Assembly (NCBI GenBank): GCA_038238115.1
Contig: JBBRYB010000018.1
Location: 6,568 to 70,567 of the forward strand
Direction: 5' to 3'
DNA length: 64,000 nucleotides
From: JBBRYB01 sp038238115
GTDB taxonomy: Bacteria; Actinomycetota; Actinomycetes; Propionibacteriales; Nocardioidaceae
Part shown: in pieces, positions 8,399 through 17,511 of the stretch
Position numbering within the stretch: position 1 is the first letter of the stretch
Layout of the letters: the number at the start of each line of letters is the position of its first letter
Made by a program: the position numbers and the translations under genes
The notes under the pieces: model-generated
What the model saw: only the letters and a program-made list of their open reading frames with translations
Database searches by the model: none
What the model was told of the DNA's origin: nothing

Positions 8399-9072
8399 CC
8401 GAGCTCCGGGATCCCATCGGGGTCGTCATTGTCGATGACGATGCACTGGTGCGGGCCGGGCTCGCGATGATCCTGCACGGTGCCGCCGACATCGAGATCC
8501 TCGGTGAGGCCGGCGACGGCGCCGAGGGGCTCGCGATCGTCGACCAGGTGCAGCCCGACGTCGTGCTGATGGACATCCGGATGCCGCGCATGGACGGCCT
8601 GGAAGCCACCGCGCGCCTGTCCCGGCTCACCGACGCGCCGGCGGTCATCGTGCTCACAACGTTCGATGCGGACGAGTACGTCGTTCGGGCGCTCCGCGAC
8701 GGCGCAACGGGGTTCCTGCTCAAAGACACGCCGCCCGCTGCCATCGTCGACGCCGTCCACAAGGTGGCCCGTGGCGAGCCGATGCTGTCGCCGAGCGTCA
8801 CAACCCAGCTCATCCGCCAGGTCGCGGACTCGTCGCTCAGCTCGCCCGCCGAACGGGTCAGCGCGGCGCGAGATCGGCTGGACAGTCTCAGCGACCGGGA
8901 GCGGGAGGTGGCGGCCGCGGTCGGGGCCGGACGGTCGAATGCCGAGATCGCGGCCGAGCTCTACATGAGTGTGGCCACCGTCAAGGCGCACGTGTCACGC
9001 GTGCTCATCAAGCTCGGCGCCGCCAACCGGGTCCAGATCGCCATCTGCGTGCACGTGGCCGGCCTGTCGTGA
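8395..9072 (+). CDS. NarL/LuxR-family response regulator
   Basis: 225 residues from the GTG at 8395, which overlaps the kinase stop; a GTG at 8386 would add three residues. The receiver domain has the VVIVDDDALVRAGLAMIL acidic pair, phospho-acceptor Asp at about residue 60 (VVLMDIRMPRMDG), and the Thr and Lys of VLTTFDADEY and FLLKDTPP. The C-terminal LuxR helix-turn-helix is LSDREREVAAAVGAGRSNAE and onward to VKAHVSRVLIKLGA. It is the cognate partner of the kinase at 7226 and probably activates the divergent ABC exporter. Confidence 0.94.
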   Translation: MTELRDPIGVVIVDDDALVRAGLAMILHGAADIEILGEAGDGAEGLAIVDQVQPDVVLMDIRMPRMDGLEATARLSRLTDAPAVIVLTTFDADEYVVRALRDGATGFLLKDTPPAAIVDAVHKVARGEPMLSPSVTTQLIRQVADSSLSSPAERVSAARDRLDSLSDREREVAAAVGAGRSNAEIAAELYMSVATVKAHVSRVLIKLGAANRVQIAICVHVAGLS

Positions 9073-9091
9073 CCCGCCCCACCGACTCCAG

Positions 9092-9145
9092 CGATTCGTC
9101 CTGCCCGGCGACGCGGGCCGTCCCCGACCTCGGCAGGACGAATCG
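9092..9145. repeat. REP-like palindromic element, copy 1
   Basis: A perfect 14-bp inverted repeat, CGATTCGTCCTGCC and GGCAGGACGAATCG, separated by 26 bp. The loop read on the minus strand contains GAGGTCGGGGACGGCC, which matches the two elements at 29489-29618. It lies between the response-regulator stop and the aminotransferase RBS, where its hairpin could end transcription. The family resemblance is seen directly; the function is inferred. Confidence 0.7.
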
Positions 9146-9171
9146 GTGGGTGATGGCGAAAGGAGACCGGC

Positions 9172-10413
9172 ATGGGTAACTTGTGGCACCCGTTCTCGGA
9201 CATGGGGGCGGTGGAGCGCGATGGCGAGTTCGTCATCACCCGAGGCCAAGGCGCCCACGTCTGGGACGAGCAGGGTCGCCGCTACCTCGACGCCACCGCC
9301 GGGCTGTGGTTCACCAACATCGGACACGGTCGGGCCGAGATCGCCGACGCCGCCGCCGGGCAGATGCGGGCGATCGCCGCCTACAGCACGTTCGGCGACA
9401 ACGCGACCCCGTCGACGCTGGAGCTCGCCGACCGGCTGGCCGGGATCGCCCCGGTGCCCGGCAGCAAGGTGTTTCTCACGTCCGGTGGGTCCGACTCGGT
9501 GGACACCGCCGCCAAGCTCGCACGCCGCTACTGGCACGAGGTCGGCCAGCCCTCGCGTACCGTCGTCATCGGCCGCCAAAAGGCCTACCACGGCATGCAC
9601 TACGCGGGTACGGCGCTGGCCGGCATCCCCGGCAACCGCGAGGGCTACGGCGAGCTCGTCTCGGACGCCGCGACGGTCGACTGGGACAGCGCCGATGACC
9701 TGCGCGCCACGATCGAACGGGTCGGCCCGGAGCGGGTCGCCGCCTTCTTCTGTGAACCCGTCATCGGGGCCGGTGGGGTCTACCCGCCACCGGATGGCTA
9801 CCTCGCCGACGTGCGCAAGGTCTGCACCGAGTACGACGTGTTGTTCGTCGCCGACGAGGTGGTCACCGGCTTCGGCCGCATCGGCGGCTCGTGGTTCGCC
9901 AGCACACGTTTCGGGCTCGAGCCCGACCTGGTGACGACCGCGAAGGGGCTCACCTCCGGCTACGTCCCGATGGGCGCGGTGCTGGTCTCCCCGAAGGTGC
10001 ACGAGCCGTTCTTCAATCCCGACGCCGGGGTCTGGTGGAGGCACGGGTACACGTACTCGGGCCACGCCACAGCGGCTGCGGTGGCGCTCGCCAACCTCGC
10101 CATCATCGAGCGTGAGAGCCTGTTGGACGAGGCCACCCGGCTCGAGACCACGCTCGCCGTCGCGCTGTCCCCGTTGGCCGACCACCCGCGCGTGGCGGAG
10201 GTACGCTGCGGCACCGGGGCGCTTGCCGCCGTACAGCTCGCCGAACCCTCGGAGGCGCTGAGCCTCGCCCGCACGCTGCGGTCGCACGGTGTGGCCACCC
10301 GCGCCGTCGGTGCGGGCGGCATCCAGATCTCACCGGCGCTGGTCATGACCGACGACGACGTGAGCGAGATGGCCGCCGCCATCGCCGACGCGCTGGACTC
10401 CCCCGCCGGTTGA
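9172..10413 (+). CDS. Class III pyridoxal-phosphate aminotransferase
   Basis: 413 residues from an ATG with a good RBS (AAAGGAG, 9159-9165). Fold type I class III enzyme: GLWFTNIGHGRAEIADAAAG, a TSGGSDSVDTAAKLAR cofactor loop, FVADEVVTGFGR with the PLP-binding Asp, and catalytic lysine in TTAKGLTSGYVPMGAV. Members move amino groups from omega-amino acids or diamines to pyruvate or 2-oxoglutarate. It sits at the edge of an amine-catabolic region with a second class III aminotransferase, so a role in GABA, 5-aminovalerate or diamine breakdown is likely but not proven. Confidence 0.9.
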   Translation: MGNLWHPFSDMGAVERDGEFVITRGQGAHVWDEQGRRYLDATAGLWFTNIGHGRAEIADAAAGQMRAIAAYSTFGDNATPSTLELADRLAGIAPVPGSKVFLTSGGSDSVDTAAKLARRYWHEVGQPSRTVVIGRQKAYHGMHYAGTALAGIPGNREGYGELVSDAATVDWDSADDLRATIERVGPERVAAFFCEPVIGAGGVYPPPDGYLADVRKVCTEYDVLFVADEVVTGFGRIGGSWFASTRFGLEPDLVTTAKGLTSGYVPMGAVLVSPKVHEPFFNPDAGVWWRHGYTYSGHATAAAVALANLAIIERESLLDEATRLETTLAVALSPLADHPRVAEVRCGTGALAAVQLAEPSEALSLARTLRSHGVATRAVGAGGIQISPALVMTDDDVSEMAAAIADALDSPAG

Positions 10414-10517
10414 CCCCGCCGCCTGCTCCCGCTGACAGCCGCATTGACCGCAATTCCCTCCGCTGAGCCCCGCGTCAACCCGTAGACCGTGGCGTAAGCG
10501 CGGACCGAGGAGCTGGG

Positions 10518-11729
10518 TTAGCCGCGTTGGGACCAGGGCGCGCCGTACTCGGTGAGCAGGTCCAGGAACGGTACGGCGTCGAACGCCTCGGGGCCTAGCA
10601 CGCCGACGCCCGCCCAGGTGCCAGCCGCCAGCAACTCGAGTGCGACGACCGGGTTGACGGCCGTCTGCCAGACCACGCACTGGTGGCCGTACTCCGCCAT
10701 CGACCACTCGTTGTCCACGACGTGGTAGAGGTACGTCGAGCGTGGCTGGCCATCGCTGCCGACCCCGGTCACGTGGAGGCCGGCGCAGGTCTTGCCCCGC
10801 ATCCTGTCACCGAGCGTGGCGGGGTCGGGCAGAGCTGCCGCCACGACGTCACGAGGACTGACCTGGACGCCGCCGACCCGGAGCTTGTCGGTGCGATCGA
10901 GCCCGAGCTTGTGCAGCACCTTCAACACATCGATGAACTCATCGCCGAGCCCGTACTTGAACGTCGCCCGCTTGCACTCGATCCAGCGCGGCATCAGCAG
11001 CACTTCTTCGTGCTCGACGTTGACGCACTCGACCGGTCCGATGCCGTCGGGGAAGTCGAAGACCTCCGGCTCGCTGAACGGCTCCGTCGTGTGCCAACCA
11101 CCGGCTGCCTCGGGCGCCGCCTTCTCCCAGATGACCGGCGGGTTGAGACACTCCTCGATCGTGGTCCAGATCGAGAACGACGGCGCGAAGTCGTAGCCGT
11201 TCACCGTCAGGTTCGCCCCGTCGCGGGTCCCCAGCTCGTCGATCGCGGAGAACAGGTGGTCGGCGGCGTAGCGCGCGAAGACGTCGGACAGGCCGGGCTC
11301 CACGCCCATCCCGACGAGCGCCAACCGCCCCTCCGCCTCCCACTCGGGGGCGACCGCGAACTGCTCGTCGCCGAGCTTCACGCCCGCAAGCGCATAAGGC
11401 TGCTCTGGATGGGGACGCGACAGGCTCATCGCCATGTCGACGTAGTCGGCACCGCCCGCCCGTGCTCCGGTGAAGATCGGCATCACGAAACGCGGGTCGA
11501 CGGCGTTCAGCACGTGCGTCACAGCGTGCTCGCGCACCAGATTGGCGACCGCGTCGGCGTCTGAGGCGTCGACGCGTACACCGCTGAAGCGGGCGTCATC
11601 GGCCGCTGCCTTGGCCGCGCGGGTCTCGTCGTGGTCTGCGATGACGAGCTGGTCGAAGAAGTCACGCCGCCGGGCGATGGCCGCGAAAGCCGAGCCGACG
11701 CCACCGGCGCCGACGAGCAGGATCCGCAC
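10518..11729 (-). CDS. Saccharopine dehydrogenase family oxidoreductase
   Basis: 403 residues. The N-terminal Rossmann motif MRILLVGAGGVGSAFAAIARR, the Asp-ended beta2 (LVIADHDETRA), GVEPGLSDVFARYAADHLF and a C-terminal catalytic domain match the Lys9-type saccharopine dehydrogenase family, which also includes carboxynorspermidine dehydrogenase. It starts 3 nt after the aldehyde dehydrogenase gene, so the two share a transcript. In this polyamine-uptake context it may act on an amine-keto acid conjugate or on an imine from amino-aldehydes; the substrate is not deducible. Confidence 0.85.
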   Translation of the reverse strand: MRILLVGAGGVGSAFAAIARRRDFFDQLVIADHDETRAAKAAADDARFSGVRVDASDADAVANLVREHAVTHVLNAVDPRFVMPIFTGARAGGADYVDMAMSLSRPHPEQPYALAGVKLGDEQFAVAPEWEAEGRLALVGMGVEPGLSDVFARYAADHLFSAIDELGTRDGANLTVNGYDFAPSFSIWTTIEECLNPPVIWEKAAPEAAGGWHTTEPFSEPEVFDFPDGIGPVECVNVEHEEVLLMPRWIECKRATFKYGLGDEFIDVLKVLHKLGLDRTDKLRVGGVQVSPRDVVAAALPDPATLGDRMRGKTCAGLHVTGVGSDGQPRSTYLYHVVDNEWSMAEYGHQCVVWQTAVNPVVALELLAAGTWAGVGVLGPEAFDAVPFLDLLTEYGAPWSQRG

Positions 11730-11732
11730 GCC

Positions 11733-13169
11733 TCAGACCTCGATGTTGTGCATCACGTGCTTCACCCGGGTGTAGTCCTCGAGCCCGTAGACCGAGAGGT
11801 CCTTGCCGTAGCCGGAGTGCTTGAAACCACCGTGCGGCATCTCCGCCACGATCGGGATGTGGGTGTTGATCCACACACAGCCGAAGTCGAGCCGACGCGC
11901 CATCCGCATCGCGCGGCCGTGATCCCTGGTCCACACGCTGCTGGCCAAGCCGTACTGCACGCCGTTGGCCCAGCGCACCGCCTCGTCCTCGTCGGAGAAC
12001 TTCTGGACGGTGATGACAGGCCCGAAGATCTCGTTCTGGATCGCCTCGTCGCCCTGCTCGAGTCGTGAGACCACGGTCGGAGCGAAGAAGTAGCCCTTGT
12101 CGCCCACCCGCTGCCCTCCCGTGTCGAGGCTGGCATGGTCGGGGAGGCGCGCGATGAAGCCCGACACGCGCTCGAGCTGGTTTGCGTTGTTGACCGGCCC
12201 GTAGAGCACGTCGGCGTCGTCGGGCTGGCCAGTCTTCGTGTTCTTGGCCTGCTCCGTCAGCGCCGCGACGAAGTCGTCGTGGATCCCCGGGCCGGCCAGC
12301 ACGCGGGTGGCCGCTGTGCAGTCCTGACCGGCGTTGAAGTAGCCGGCCTCCGCGATCCCCGCCGCCGTGGCCTCGAGATCGGCGTCGTCGAAGACCACGA
12401 CCGGGGCCTTGCCGCCGAGCTCGAGGTGCGCCTTCTTGAGGTCCCTGGCCGCCGAGGCGGCGACCTCCATCCCGGCTCGCACGGAGCCGGTGATGGAGAC
12501 CATCTGTGGGATGGGGTGCTCCACGAGCGCTCGGCCCGTGTCCCGGTCGCCGGTCACGACGTTCATGACTCCGGGCGGGAAGAACTCGTTGCACAGCTCG
12601 CCGAGCAGAATCGTCGAGGCCGGGGTCGTGTCGGACGGCTTGATCACCAGGGTGTTGCCGGCGGCCAGCGCCGGTGCGATCTTCCAGATCGCCATCATCA
12701 GCGGGTAGTTCCACGGCGTTACCTGCGCGACCACTCCGATCGGCTCGCGGCGCACGTATGACGTCAGTCCGCTCATGTACTCACCGGCCGAGCGGCCCTC
12801 CAGCACCCGTGCAGCGCCGGCGAAGAAGCGGACCTGGTCGATCGCCGGGGGCAGTTCCTCGCTCTCGGTCAGGCCGAGCGGCTTGCCGGTGTTCTCGCTC
12901 TCGATCTTGATGAACTCGTCGGCCCGCTCTTCCATCGCATCGGCCAGCTTGAGGAGCGCCCGCTGCCGCTGCGACGGGGTCGCGTCGCGCCACATCTCGA
13001 ACGCCTTCGCGGCGGCCGTCACGGCGCGGTCGACGTCCTCACCACCGGACACCGCCGCCTGGGCGAACTCCTCCTCGGTGGACGGGTTGATCAGCGTGGA
13101 CGTCCGCCCGTCCGCGCTGTCGACGAGCTCTCCGTTGATCAGGTTCTGCAGCGTGCGGCCAGTAGTCAT
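11733..13169 (-). CDS. Aldehyde dehydrogenase, gamma-aminobutyraldehyde type
   Basis: 478 residues from the ATG at 13169 with GAGAGG upstream; a longer ORF to 13280 adds unrelated residues. NAD-dependent ALDH: VTPWNYPLMMAIWKIAPALA, catalytic Glu in LELGGKAPVVVFDDADLE, catalytic Cys in FNAGQDCTAATR, and the cofactor loop EIFGPVITVQKF. The GQDCTAATR active site is characteristic of 4-aminobutyraldehyde/betaine-aldehyde dehydrogenases (PatD type). It would oxidise the amino-aldehyde made by a diamine aminotransferase or oxidase to GABA or 5-aminovalerate. It follows the first Pot ABC importer on the same strand after a 141-bp gap that may hold a promoter. Confidence 0.9.
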   Translation of the reverse strand: MTTGRTLQNLINGELVDSADGRTSTLINPSTEEEFAQAAVSGGEDVDRAVTAAAKAFEMWRDATPSQRQRALLKLADAMEERADEFIKIESENTGKPLGLTESEELPPAIDQVRFFAGAARVLEGRSAGEYMSGLTSYVRREPIGVVAQVTPWNYPLMMAIWKIAPALAAGNTLVIKPSDTTPASTILLGELCNEFFPPGVMNVVTGDRDTGRALVEHPIPQMVSITGSVRAGMEVAASAARDLKKAHLELGGKAPVVVFDDADLEATAAGIAEAGYFNAGQDCTAATRVLAGPGIHDDFVAALTEQAKNTKTGQPDDADVLYGPVNNANQLERVSGFIARLPDHASLDTGGQRVGDKGYFFAPTVVSRLEQGDEAIQNEIFGPVITVQKFSDEDEAVRWANGVQYGLASSVWTRDHGRAMRMARRLDFGCVWINTHIPIVAEMPHGGFKHSGYGKDLSVYGLEDYTRVKHVMHNIEV

Positions 13170-13310
13170 GCGTACCTCTCGGGGCGTCCGGGTCTGGGTC
13201 TGTGCGGGCTGGGTGGCGCGTACGGCAAAACTAGTTGTTCGCCACCGATCACGCCAGTTCAGCGGCGTACCACCACGCATTCCGTTGCTCAGTTAGGAGT
13301 TTGCGGTGGA

Positions 13311-14129
13311 CTACAGCCGTCCTCCCGTGCTGTCCCCCGAAAGCTTCTGGGACAGGTAGATCGGGATCGTGGACAGCAGGATGAGTCCGGCCGCTGCCAC
13401 GTTGACGATGGGGGCTTGTTGCCGGCTGAGCAAGTTAGTGTAGATCCACAGCGGCAGTGTCTGGATGTCGGGCGGCGCGGTGAACGTCGTCACCACGATC
13501 TCGTCGAACGACAGCGCGAAGGCGAGCAGACCGCCCGCCAGCAGCGCGGAGGCGAGGTTGGGAACGGTGATGAGCCGGAACGTGGTCCACCTGGTCGCGC
13601 CGAGGTCCAGCGATGCCTCCTCGAGGTTGGCACCGAGCCGTCGCAGCCGCGCGACCACGTTGTTGAACACGACGACGATGCAGAAGGTGGCGTGGGCGAT
13701 GACGAGCGACCACACGGAGATGCCGACGCCCAGGATTGTCGTGAAGGCGTTGCTCAACGCGATCCCTGTGACGATGCCTGGCAGCGCTATCGGCAACACG
13801 ATGAGCAGTGAGACGGCCTCCCGCCCGAAGAAGCGGTACCGCTGCAAGGCGAACGCGGCCAGGCTTCCCAGCACGAGCGCGATCGCCGTCGCCGCGAGGC
13901 CGATCACGACACTGTGCTGCAGCGCGTCGATCATGCCCGTGCTGCTCTTGGCTCGCCGCCACCACTCGAGGGTGAACCCACGCGGCGGCCACGAGAACGT
14001 CGAGTCGGAGTTGAATGAGTTCACCACCACGACGGCCAGCGGCACGTAGACGAACGCGAGGACGACCGCGACGAGGGCGCGCAGCCCCCACGTGCTCGCT
14101 GTCGACAGCCTGAACCCGGTGCCGCTCAC
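13311..14129 (-). CDS. Polyamine-type ABC importer permease, PotC-like (system 1)
   Basis: 272 residues from a GTG at 14129 that overlaps the stop of the PotB-like gene (GTGA). Six hydrophobic segments and the binding-protein-dependent permease EAA loop (LEEASLDLGATRWTTFRLIT, then VPNLASALLAGG) mark it as the second permease of a spermidine/putrescine-class importer. The longer ORF to 14609 runs through the upstream permease in another frame and is not real. It is the last gene of potA-potD-potB-potC system 1. Confidence 0.9.
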   Translation of the reverse strand: MSGTGFRLSTASTWGLRALVAVVLAFVYVPLAVVVVNSFNSDSTFSWPPRGFTLEWWRRAKSSTGMIDALQHSVVIGLAATAIALVLGSLAAFALQRYRFFGREAVSLLIVLPIALPGIVTGIALSNAFTTILGVGISVWSLVIAHATFCIVVVFNNVVARLRRLGANLEEASLDLGATRWTTFRLITVPNLASALLAGGLLAFALSFDEIVVTTFTAPPDIQTLPLWIYTNLLSRQQAPIVNVAAAGLILLSTIPIYLSQKLSGDSTGGRL

Positions 14130-15016
14130 AGGTTCTCCAACGCGCCGGTACGTCGTACGAGCCCCAGGTAGATGACCATGATGACCACCGACAGCGCTGA
14201 CAATGCCGCCGCGAACGGGATGTCGGTCGCTTGCCGGTCGAAGACGAGGTTTCCCAGCATCTGCGTCTTCCCCCCGACGTTCTTGACGGTGATGTAGTCG
14301 CCCAGGGACAGGGAAAACGTGAAGATGGAGCCCGCGATCAGCGACGGGACCACCATCGGCAGCCCGATCGAGCGAAGCGTCCGCCCCGGTTTGGCGCCGA
14401 GGTCCGACGACGCCTCGAGGAGCGAGTTGGGCAGCCGCTCGAAGCCGGCGTAGATGGGCAGCACCATGTAGGGCAGCCAGAGATAAGCGAGAGTGATGAC
14501 CACCGCCGTCAGCCCGAACCCCGGGGTCCAGCCAATCGCCGACTCGAGCACACCCCCCGGCGTGACCATCGCTCGCCACGCGAACGCCTTGACGAGGTAG
14601 CTCGCCCACAGCGGGGTCAGGATCGCGACGACGAGCAGCTTCGCGGTCGTCGGCCCGGCCAGCTTCGCCATGTAGAACGCGATCGGCAGCGCCAAGACGG
14701 CGTCGACCACAGTGACGGCGGCCGCCACGGCAATCGTGCGGACCACCACGGCCCGGTAGACGTCCTGCTCCCAGAGCTTGCGGAAGTTGTCAAGGTTCCA
14801 GTCCCGGGTCACGGAGACCCCGAAGTCGACCTTCCAGAACGCCGTGATGAACAGGGCCGCGAGCGCGACCAGATAGATCAGGCCCAGCCACAGCAACGGC
14901 GCCGCGATAAGGCTGACAACCCGGATGCCCGCATGGCGGTGCAGGAACGCGGACGCCCGCCTCATGGCCGTCGGCCCGGGAAGCTCCGTCTCCTGCACCG
15001 TCACCTGAATGGCCAC
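14126..15016 (-). CDS. Polyamine-type ABC importer permease, PotB-like (system 1)
   Basis: 296 residues with an N-terminal cytoplasmic tail and about six membrane helices (first near residues 33-58). The EAA motif is LLEASSDLGAKPGRTLRSIG. It pairs with the PotC-like permease downstream (4-nt overlap) and follows the binding-protein gene by 30 bp. Together they form the channel for a putrescine/spermidine- or related amine-binding system. Confidence 0.9.
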   Translation of the reverse strand: MAIQVTVQETELPGPTAMRRASAFLHRHAGIRVVSLIAAPLLWLGLIYLVALAALFITAFWKVDFGVSVTRDWNLDNFRKLWEQDVYRAVVVRTIAVAAAVTVVDAVLALPIAFYMAKLAGPTTAKLLVVAILTPLWASYLVKAFAWRAMVTPGGVLESAIGWTPGFGLTAVVITLAYLWLPYMVLPIYAGFERLPNSLLEASSDLGAKPGRTLRSIGLPMVVPSLIAGSIFTFSLSLGDYITVKNVGGKTQMLGNLVFDRQATDIPFAAALSALSVVIMVIYLGLVRRTGALENL

Positions 15017-15046
15017 CTCGGCTCTCGTCGCGCTTCGGACGCGGGC

Positions 15047-16276
15047 TCAGCCCTTGATCCCTGTCCAGGCGTCGGTCCAGTCGGCGTACGTCGTGCACTC
15101 GACGTCGGTGCGGCCGTCGAGACACTGCGAGATGGGCGTGGTCCAGTACCAGATCTTGTCCGCGTACGCCGCGTCGGTGACGTGGTAGTTCTCGCAGAAG
15201 CCGCCGCTGGTGAAGTCGCACGCCTTCGGGTTGGCGGGCGCCTCACCGAACCACTCCGCGACCTGTGCTTGCACCTTCGCGCTGGCGATCCAGTCGAGCC
15301 ACAGGTAGGCGCAGTTGGTGTGGCTGGAGTCGGCGGCCACCATCCAGGTGTCCGACCAGCCGGTCGAGCCTCCGTCCGGGAACACTGTCGCGACAGGCGC
15401 GTCGGCCTCCGCGAGGTTCGCGATGACCTGCCAGGTGGTGCCGATGACCGAGGTTTCGTTCTTGAAGGCCTGCACCTCCTTGGTGTAGTCCGACCAGTAC
15501 TCGCCGACGTTCGCCTCCTGGTTCTTGAGGACGTCCACGGCGGCTGCGAGCTGGTCGGAGTCGAGCGCGTAGGGGTTCTTGATGCCCAGGTCCGGCTGGG
15601 TGTCCATCAGGTAGAGCGCGGCGTCGGCGATGTAGATAGGACTGTCGTAGGCGGTGACGTTGCCCTGGTACTTCGACGATCCGTCGAAGACAGCGCTCCA
15701 CGAGGTCGGTGCCGGCTTGACGACGTCCTTGTTGTACATGAGCAGGTTGGCGCCCCAGCCGTGCGGGATGCCCCACATCTGGCCGTTGACGCTGTTGAAC
15801 TTCTGCTGCTTGAGGAACGGCGAAACGTCGACGTAGTTGGGGACCAGGTCGGTGTTGATCGGCTGCACGTCGCCGGCAGCGATGAGGCGCAAGGTCGCGT
15901 CCCCGGAGGCGGACACGACGTCATACCCGCCCGTGTGCATCAGGCTGACCGCCTCGTCGGAGGTGCCGAACTCCTTGACGTTGACCTGGCAGCCGGTCTT
16001 GTCCTCGAAGGGCGTCACCCAATCGACCTTCGGGTCGTTCTTGCCCGACTCGGCGTAGCCCGGCCAGGCCAGCACGTTGAGCTCGCCCTCGCCGCTACCG
16101 ACGGAGTCGGCCATCGCGATGTCGGGCGGCGTGAAGGCCTTGCCGCCCGGAGCAGCGGCCCCGCTGCTGTCGCCGCCACTGGTGCCGCAGCCGGCCGCGA
16201 GCAGGGCGAGGCAGGCAAACGAGGCGGCGGTGACCTTGCGCTTGGTGGGTCGCGGGGCCGTGCGGAGTGCAGTCAT
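15047..16276 (-). CDS. Polyamine-type ABC importer substrate-binding lipoprotein, PotD-like (system 1)
   Basis: 409 residues. The Sec signal peptide ends in the lipobox LLAAGC, so the protein is anchored outside the membrane by a lipidated Cys. The mature part has the PotD/PotF fold markers ELNVLAWPGYAE, TSDEAVSLMHTGGYDVVSAS, WGIPHGWGANLLMYNKDVV and WLDWIASAKVQAQVAEWFGE. It delivers a polyamine-like ligand to the PotB/PotC pair. The start overlaps the ATPase stop (ATGA). Ligand identity (putrescine, spermidine, GABA or another amine) cannot be settled from motifs alone. Confidence 0.9.
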   Translation of the reverse strand: MTALRTAPRPTKRKVTAASFACLALLAAGCGTSGGDSSGAAAPGGKAFTPPDIAMADSVGSGEGELNVLAWPGYAESGKNDPKVDWVTPFEDKTGCQVNVKEFGTSDEAVSLMHTGGYDVVSASGDATLRLIAAGDVQPINTDLVPNYVDVSPFLKQQKFNSVNGQMWGIPHGWGANLLMYNKDVVKPAPTSWSAVFDGSSKYQGNVTAYDSPIYIADAALYLMDTQPDLGIKNPYALDSDQLAAAVDVLKNQEANVGEYWSDYTKEVQAFKNETSVIGTTWQVIANLAEADAPVATVFPDGGSTGWSDTWMVAADSSHTNCAYLWLDWIASAKVQAQVAEWFGEAPANPKACDFTSGGFCENYHVTDAAYADKIWYWTTPISQCLDGRTDVECTTYADWTDAWTGIKG

Positions 16277-17367
16277 GAGTCCTCCAGTGCGGGGCTAAGT
16301 GACCCGGGCGGGTCGTCGATCTCGACACAGTGCTGCTTCTTCCAGGACAGTCGTACCTGGGCGTTACGGTAGTCGAGCATGTCCGTCGAGGAGACCTGCA
16401 GGTTCTGCTGCACGGCGACGAGCCGTGCTCCGGCGTCGAGGTCGACCACGAAGCGTGTCGATGCGCCGCCGTAGACGACGTCGGCCACCGTCCCCTTCGC
16501 TGACATCGCGTCGCCGTCGTCCGGGCGACCGAGATCGGTGTCGACGTGGATCTTCTCCGGCCGCACGCTGAACGTGCCGGCCCGCCCGAAGAGCGCCTTG
16601 GCGGCGGCGCCCTTGATCAGGTTGCTCGTGCCGACGAAGCCGGCGACGAACTCCGAGGCAGGCTGCTCATAGATCTCGGTAGCGGTGCCGACCTGCTCGA
16701 TCCTGCCGTCGTTGAAGACGGCGACGCGGTCGCTCATCGTGAGGGCCTCGTCCTGGTCGTGTGTGACGAAGACGAACGTGATGCCCACGTCGCGCTGCAG
16801 GCCCTTGAGCTCGACCTGCATCTCTTGGCGGAGCTTGAGGTCGAGGGCTCCAAGCGGTTCGTCGAGCAGCAGCACCTTCGGCTCGATGACCAACGCTCGG
16901 GCCAGGGCAACGCGCTGGCGCTGGCCACCTGACAGCTGTGTGGGCTTGCGGTCCCCGTGATCGTCGAGCCTGACCTGGCCAAGCGCCTGGTCAGCGAGCT
17001 CGCGACGGCGAGCCCTCGCGACTCCTCGGACCCGCAGCCCGTAGGCCACGTTGTCCCTGACGTTCATGTGGGGAAAGAGTGCGTAGTCCTGGAACACCGT
17101 GTTGACGTCGCGCTCGAAGGGTGCCCGAGCCGTGACGTCAACACCGCCGAGGGAGACGGTGCCCGAGTCGGGACGCTCGAAGCCCGCGATCATCCGCAGC
17201 ACGGTCGTCTTACCCGAGCCGGACGGGCCCAGCATGGAGAAGAACTCGCCGGGACGGATGTCGAGGTCGACGCCGTCCACGGCCGTCACCGCCCCGAACC
17301 GGCGGGTCACACCACGCAGGCTCACGGCGGCCTCGCTCGTTGCCGCGTCAGTCCGCTCATTGTCCAC
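16273..17367 (-). CDS. Polyamine-type ABC importer ATPase, PotA-like (system 1)
   Basis: 364 residues. Walker A GPSGSGKTTVLRMIAG, signature LSGGQRQRVALARAL, Walker B VLLLDEPLGALDLKLRQ, H-loop VFVTHDQDEALTMSD, and a C-terminal TOBE-type regulatory domain (FSVRPEKIHVD). It is the first gene of the potA-potD-potB-potC unit on the minus strand, divergent from a glutaryl-CoA dehydrogenase-like gene across 144 bp that must hold both promoters. Confidence 0.92.
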   Translation of the reverse strand: MDNERTDAATSEAAVSLRGVTRRFGAVTAVDGVDLDIRPGEFFSMLGPSGSGKTTVLRMIAGFERPDSGTVSLGGVDVTARAPFERDVNTVFQDYALFPHMNVRDNVAYGLRVRGVARARRRELADQALGQVRLDDHGDRKPTQLSGGQRQRVALARALVIEPKVLLLDEPLGALDLKLRQEMQVELKGLQRDVGITFVFVTHDQDEALTMSDRVAVFNDGRIEQVGTATEIYEQPASEFVAGFVGTSNLIKGAAAKALFGRAGTFSVRPEKIHVDTDLGRPDDGDAMSAKGTVADVVYGGASTRFVVDLDAGARLVAVQQNLQVSSTDMLDYRNAQVRLSWKKQHCVEIDDPPGSLSPALEDS

Positions 17368-17511
17368 CAGCGCACCATATTAGAGATGCACCATGCGTTG
17401 CCGCCGAGCGCCCGCCTGCGCGTGCAGGAACTCGAACCGCTGGTGATCGGGTGACGCGACAATGGACTGGATAGATTGAGCGTTTCCGCGCAACAACGCC
17501 GAGGAGCCGCC

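Noticed and set aside
14231..16372. Open frame of 713 codons on the plus strand antisense to potB-potD-potA
   Set aside because: It is a high-GC shadow: no domain, Arg/Val/Asp-rich composition, and the opposite strand encodes clear ABC importer genes.
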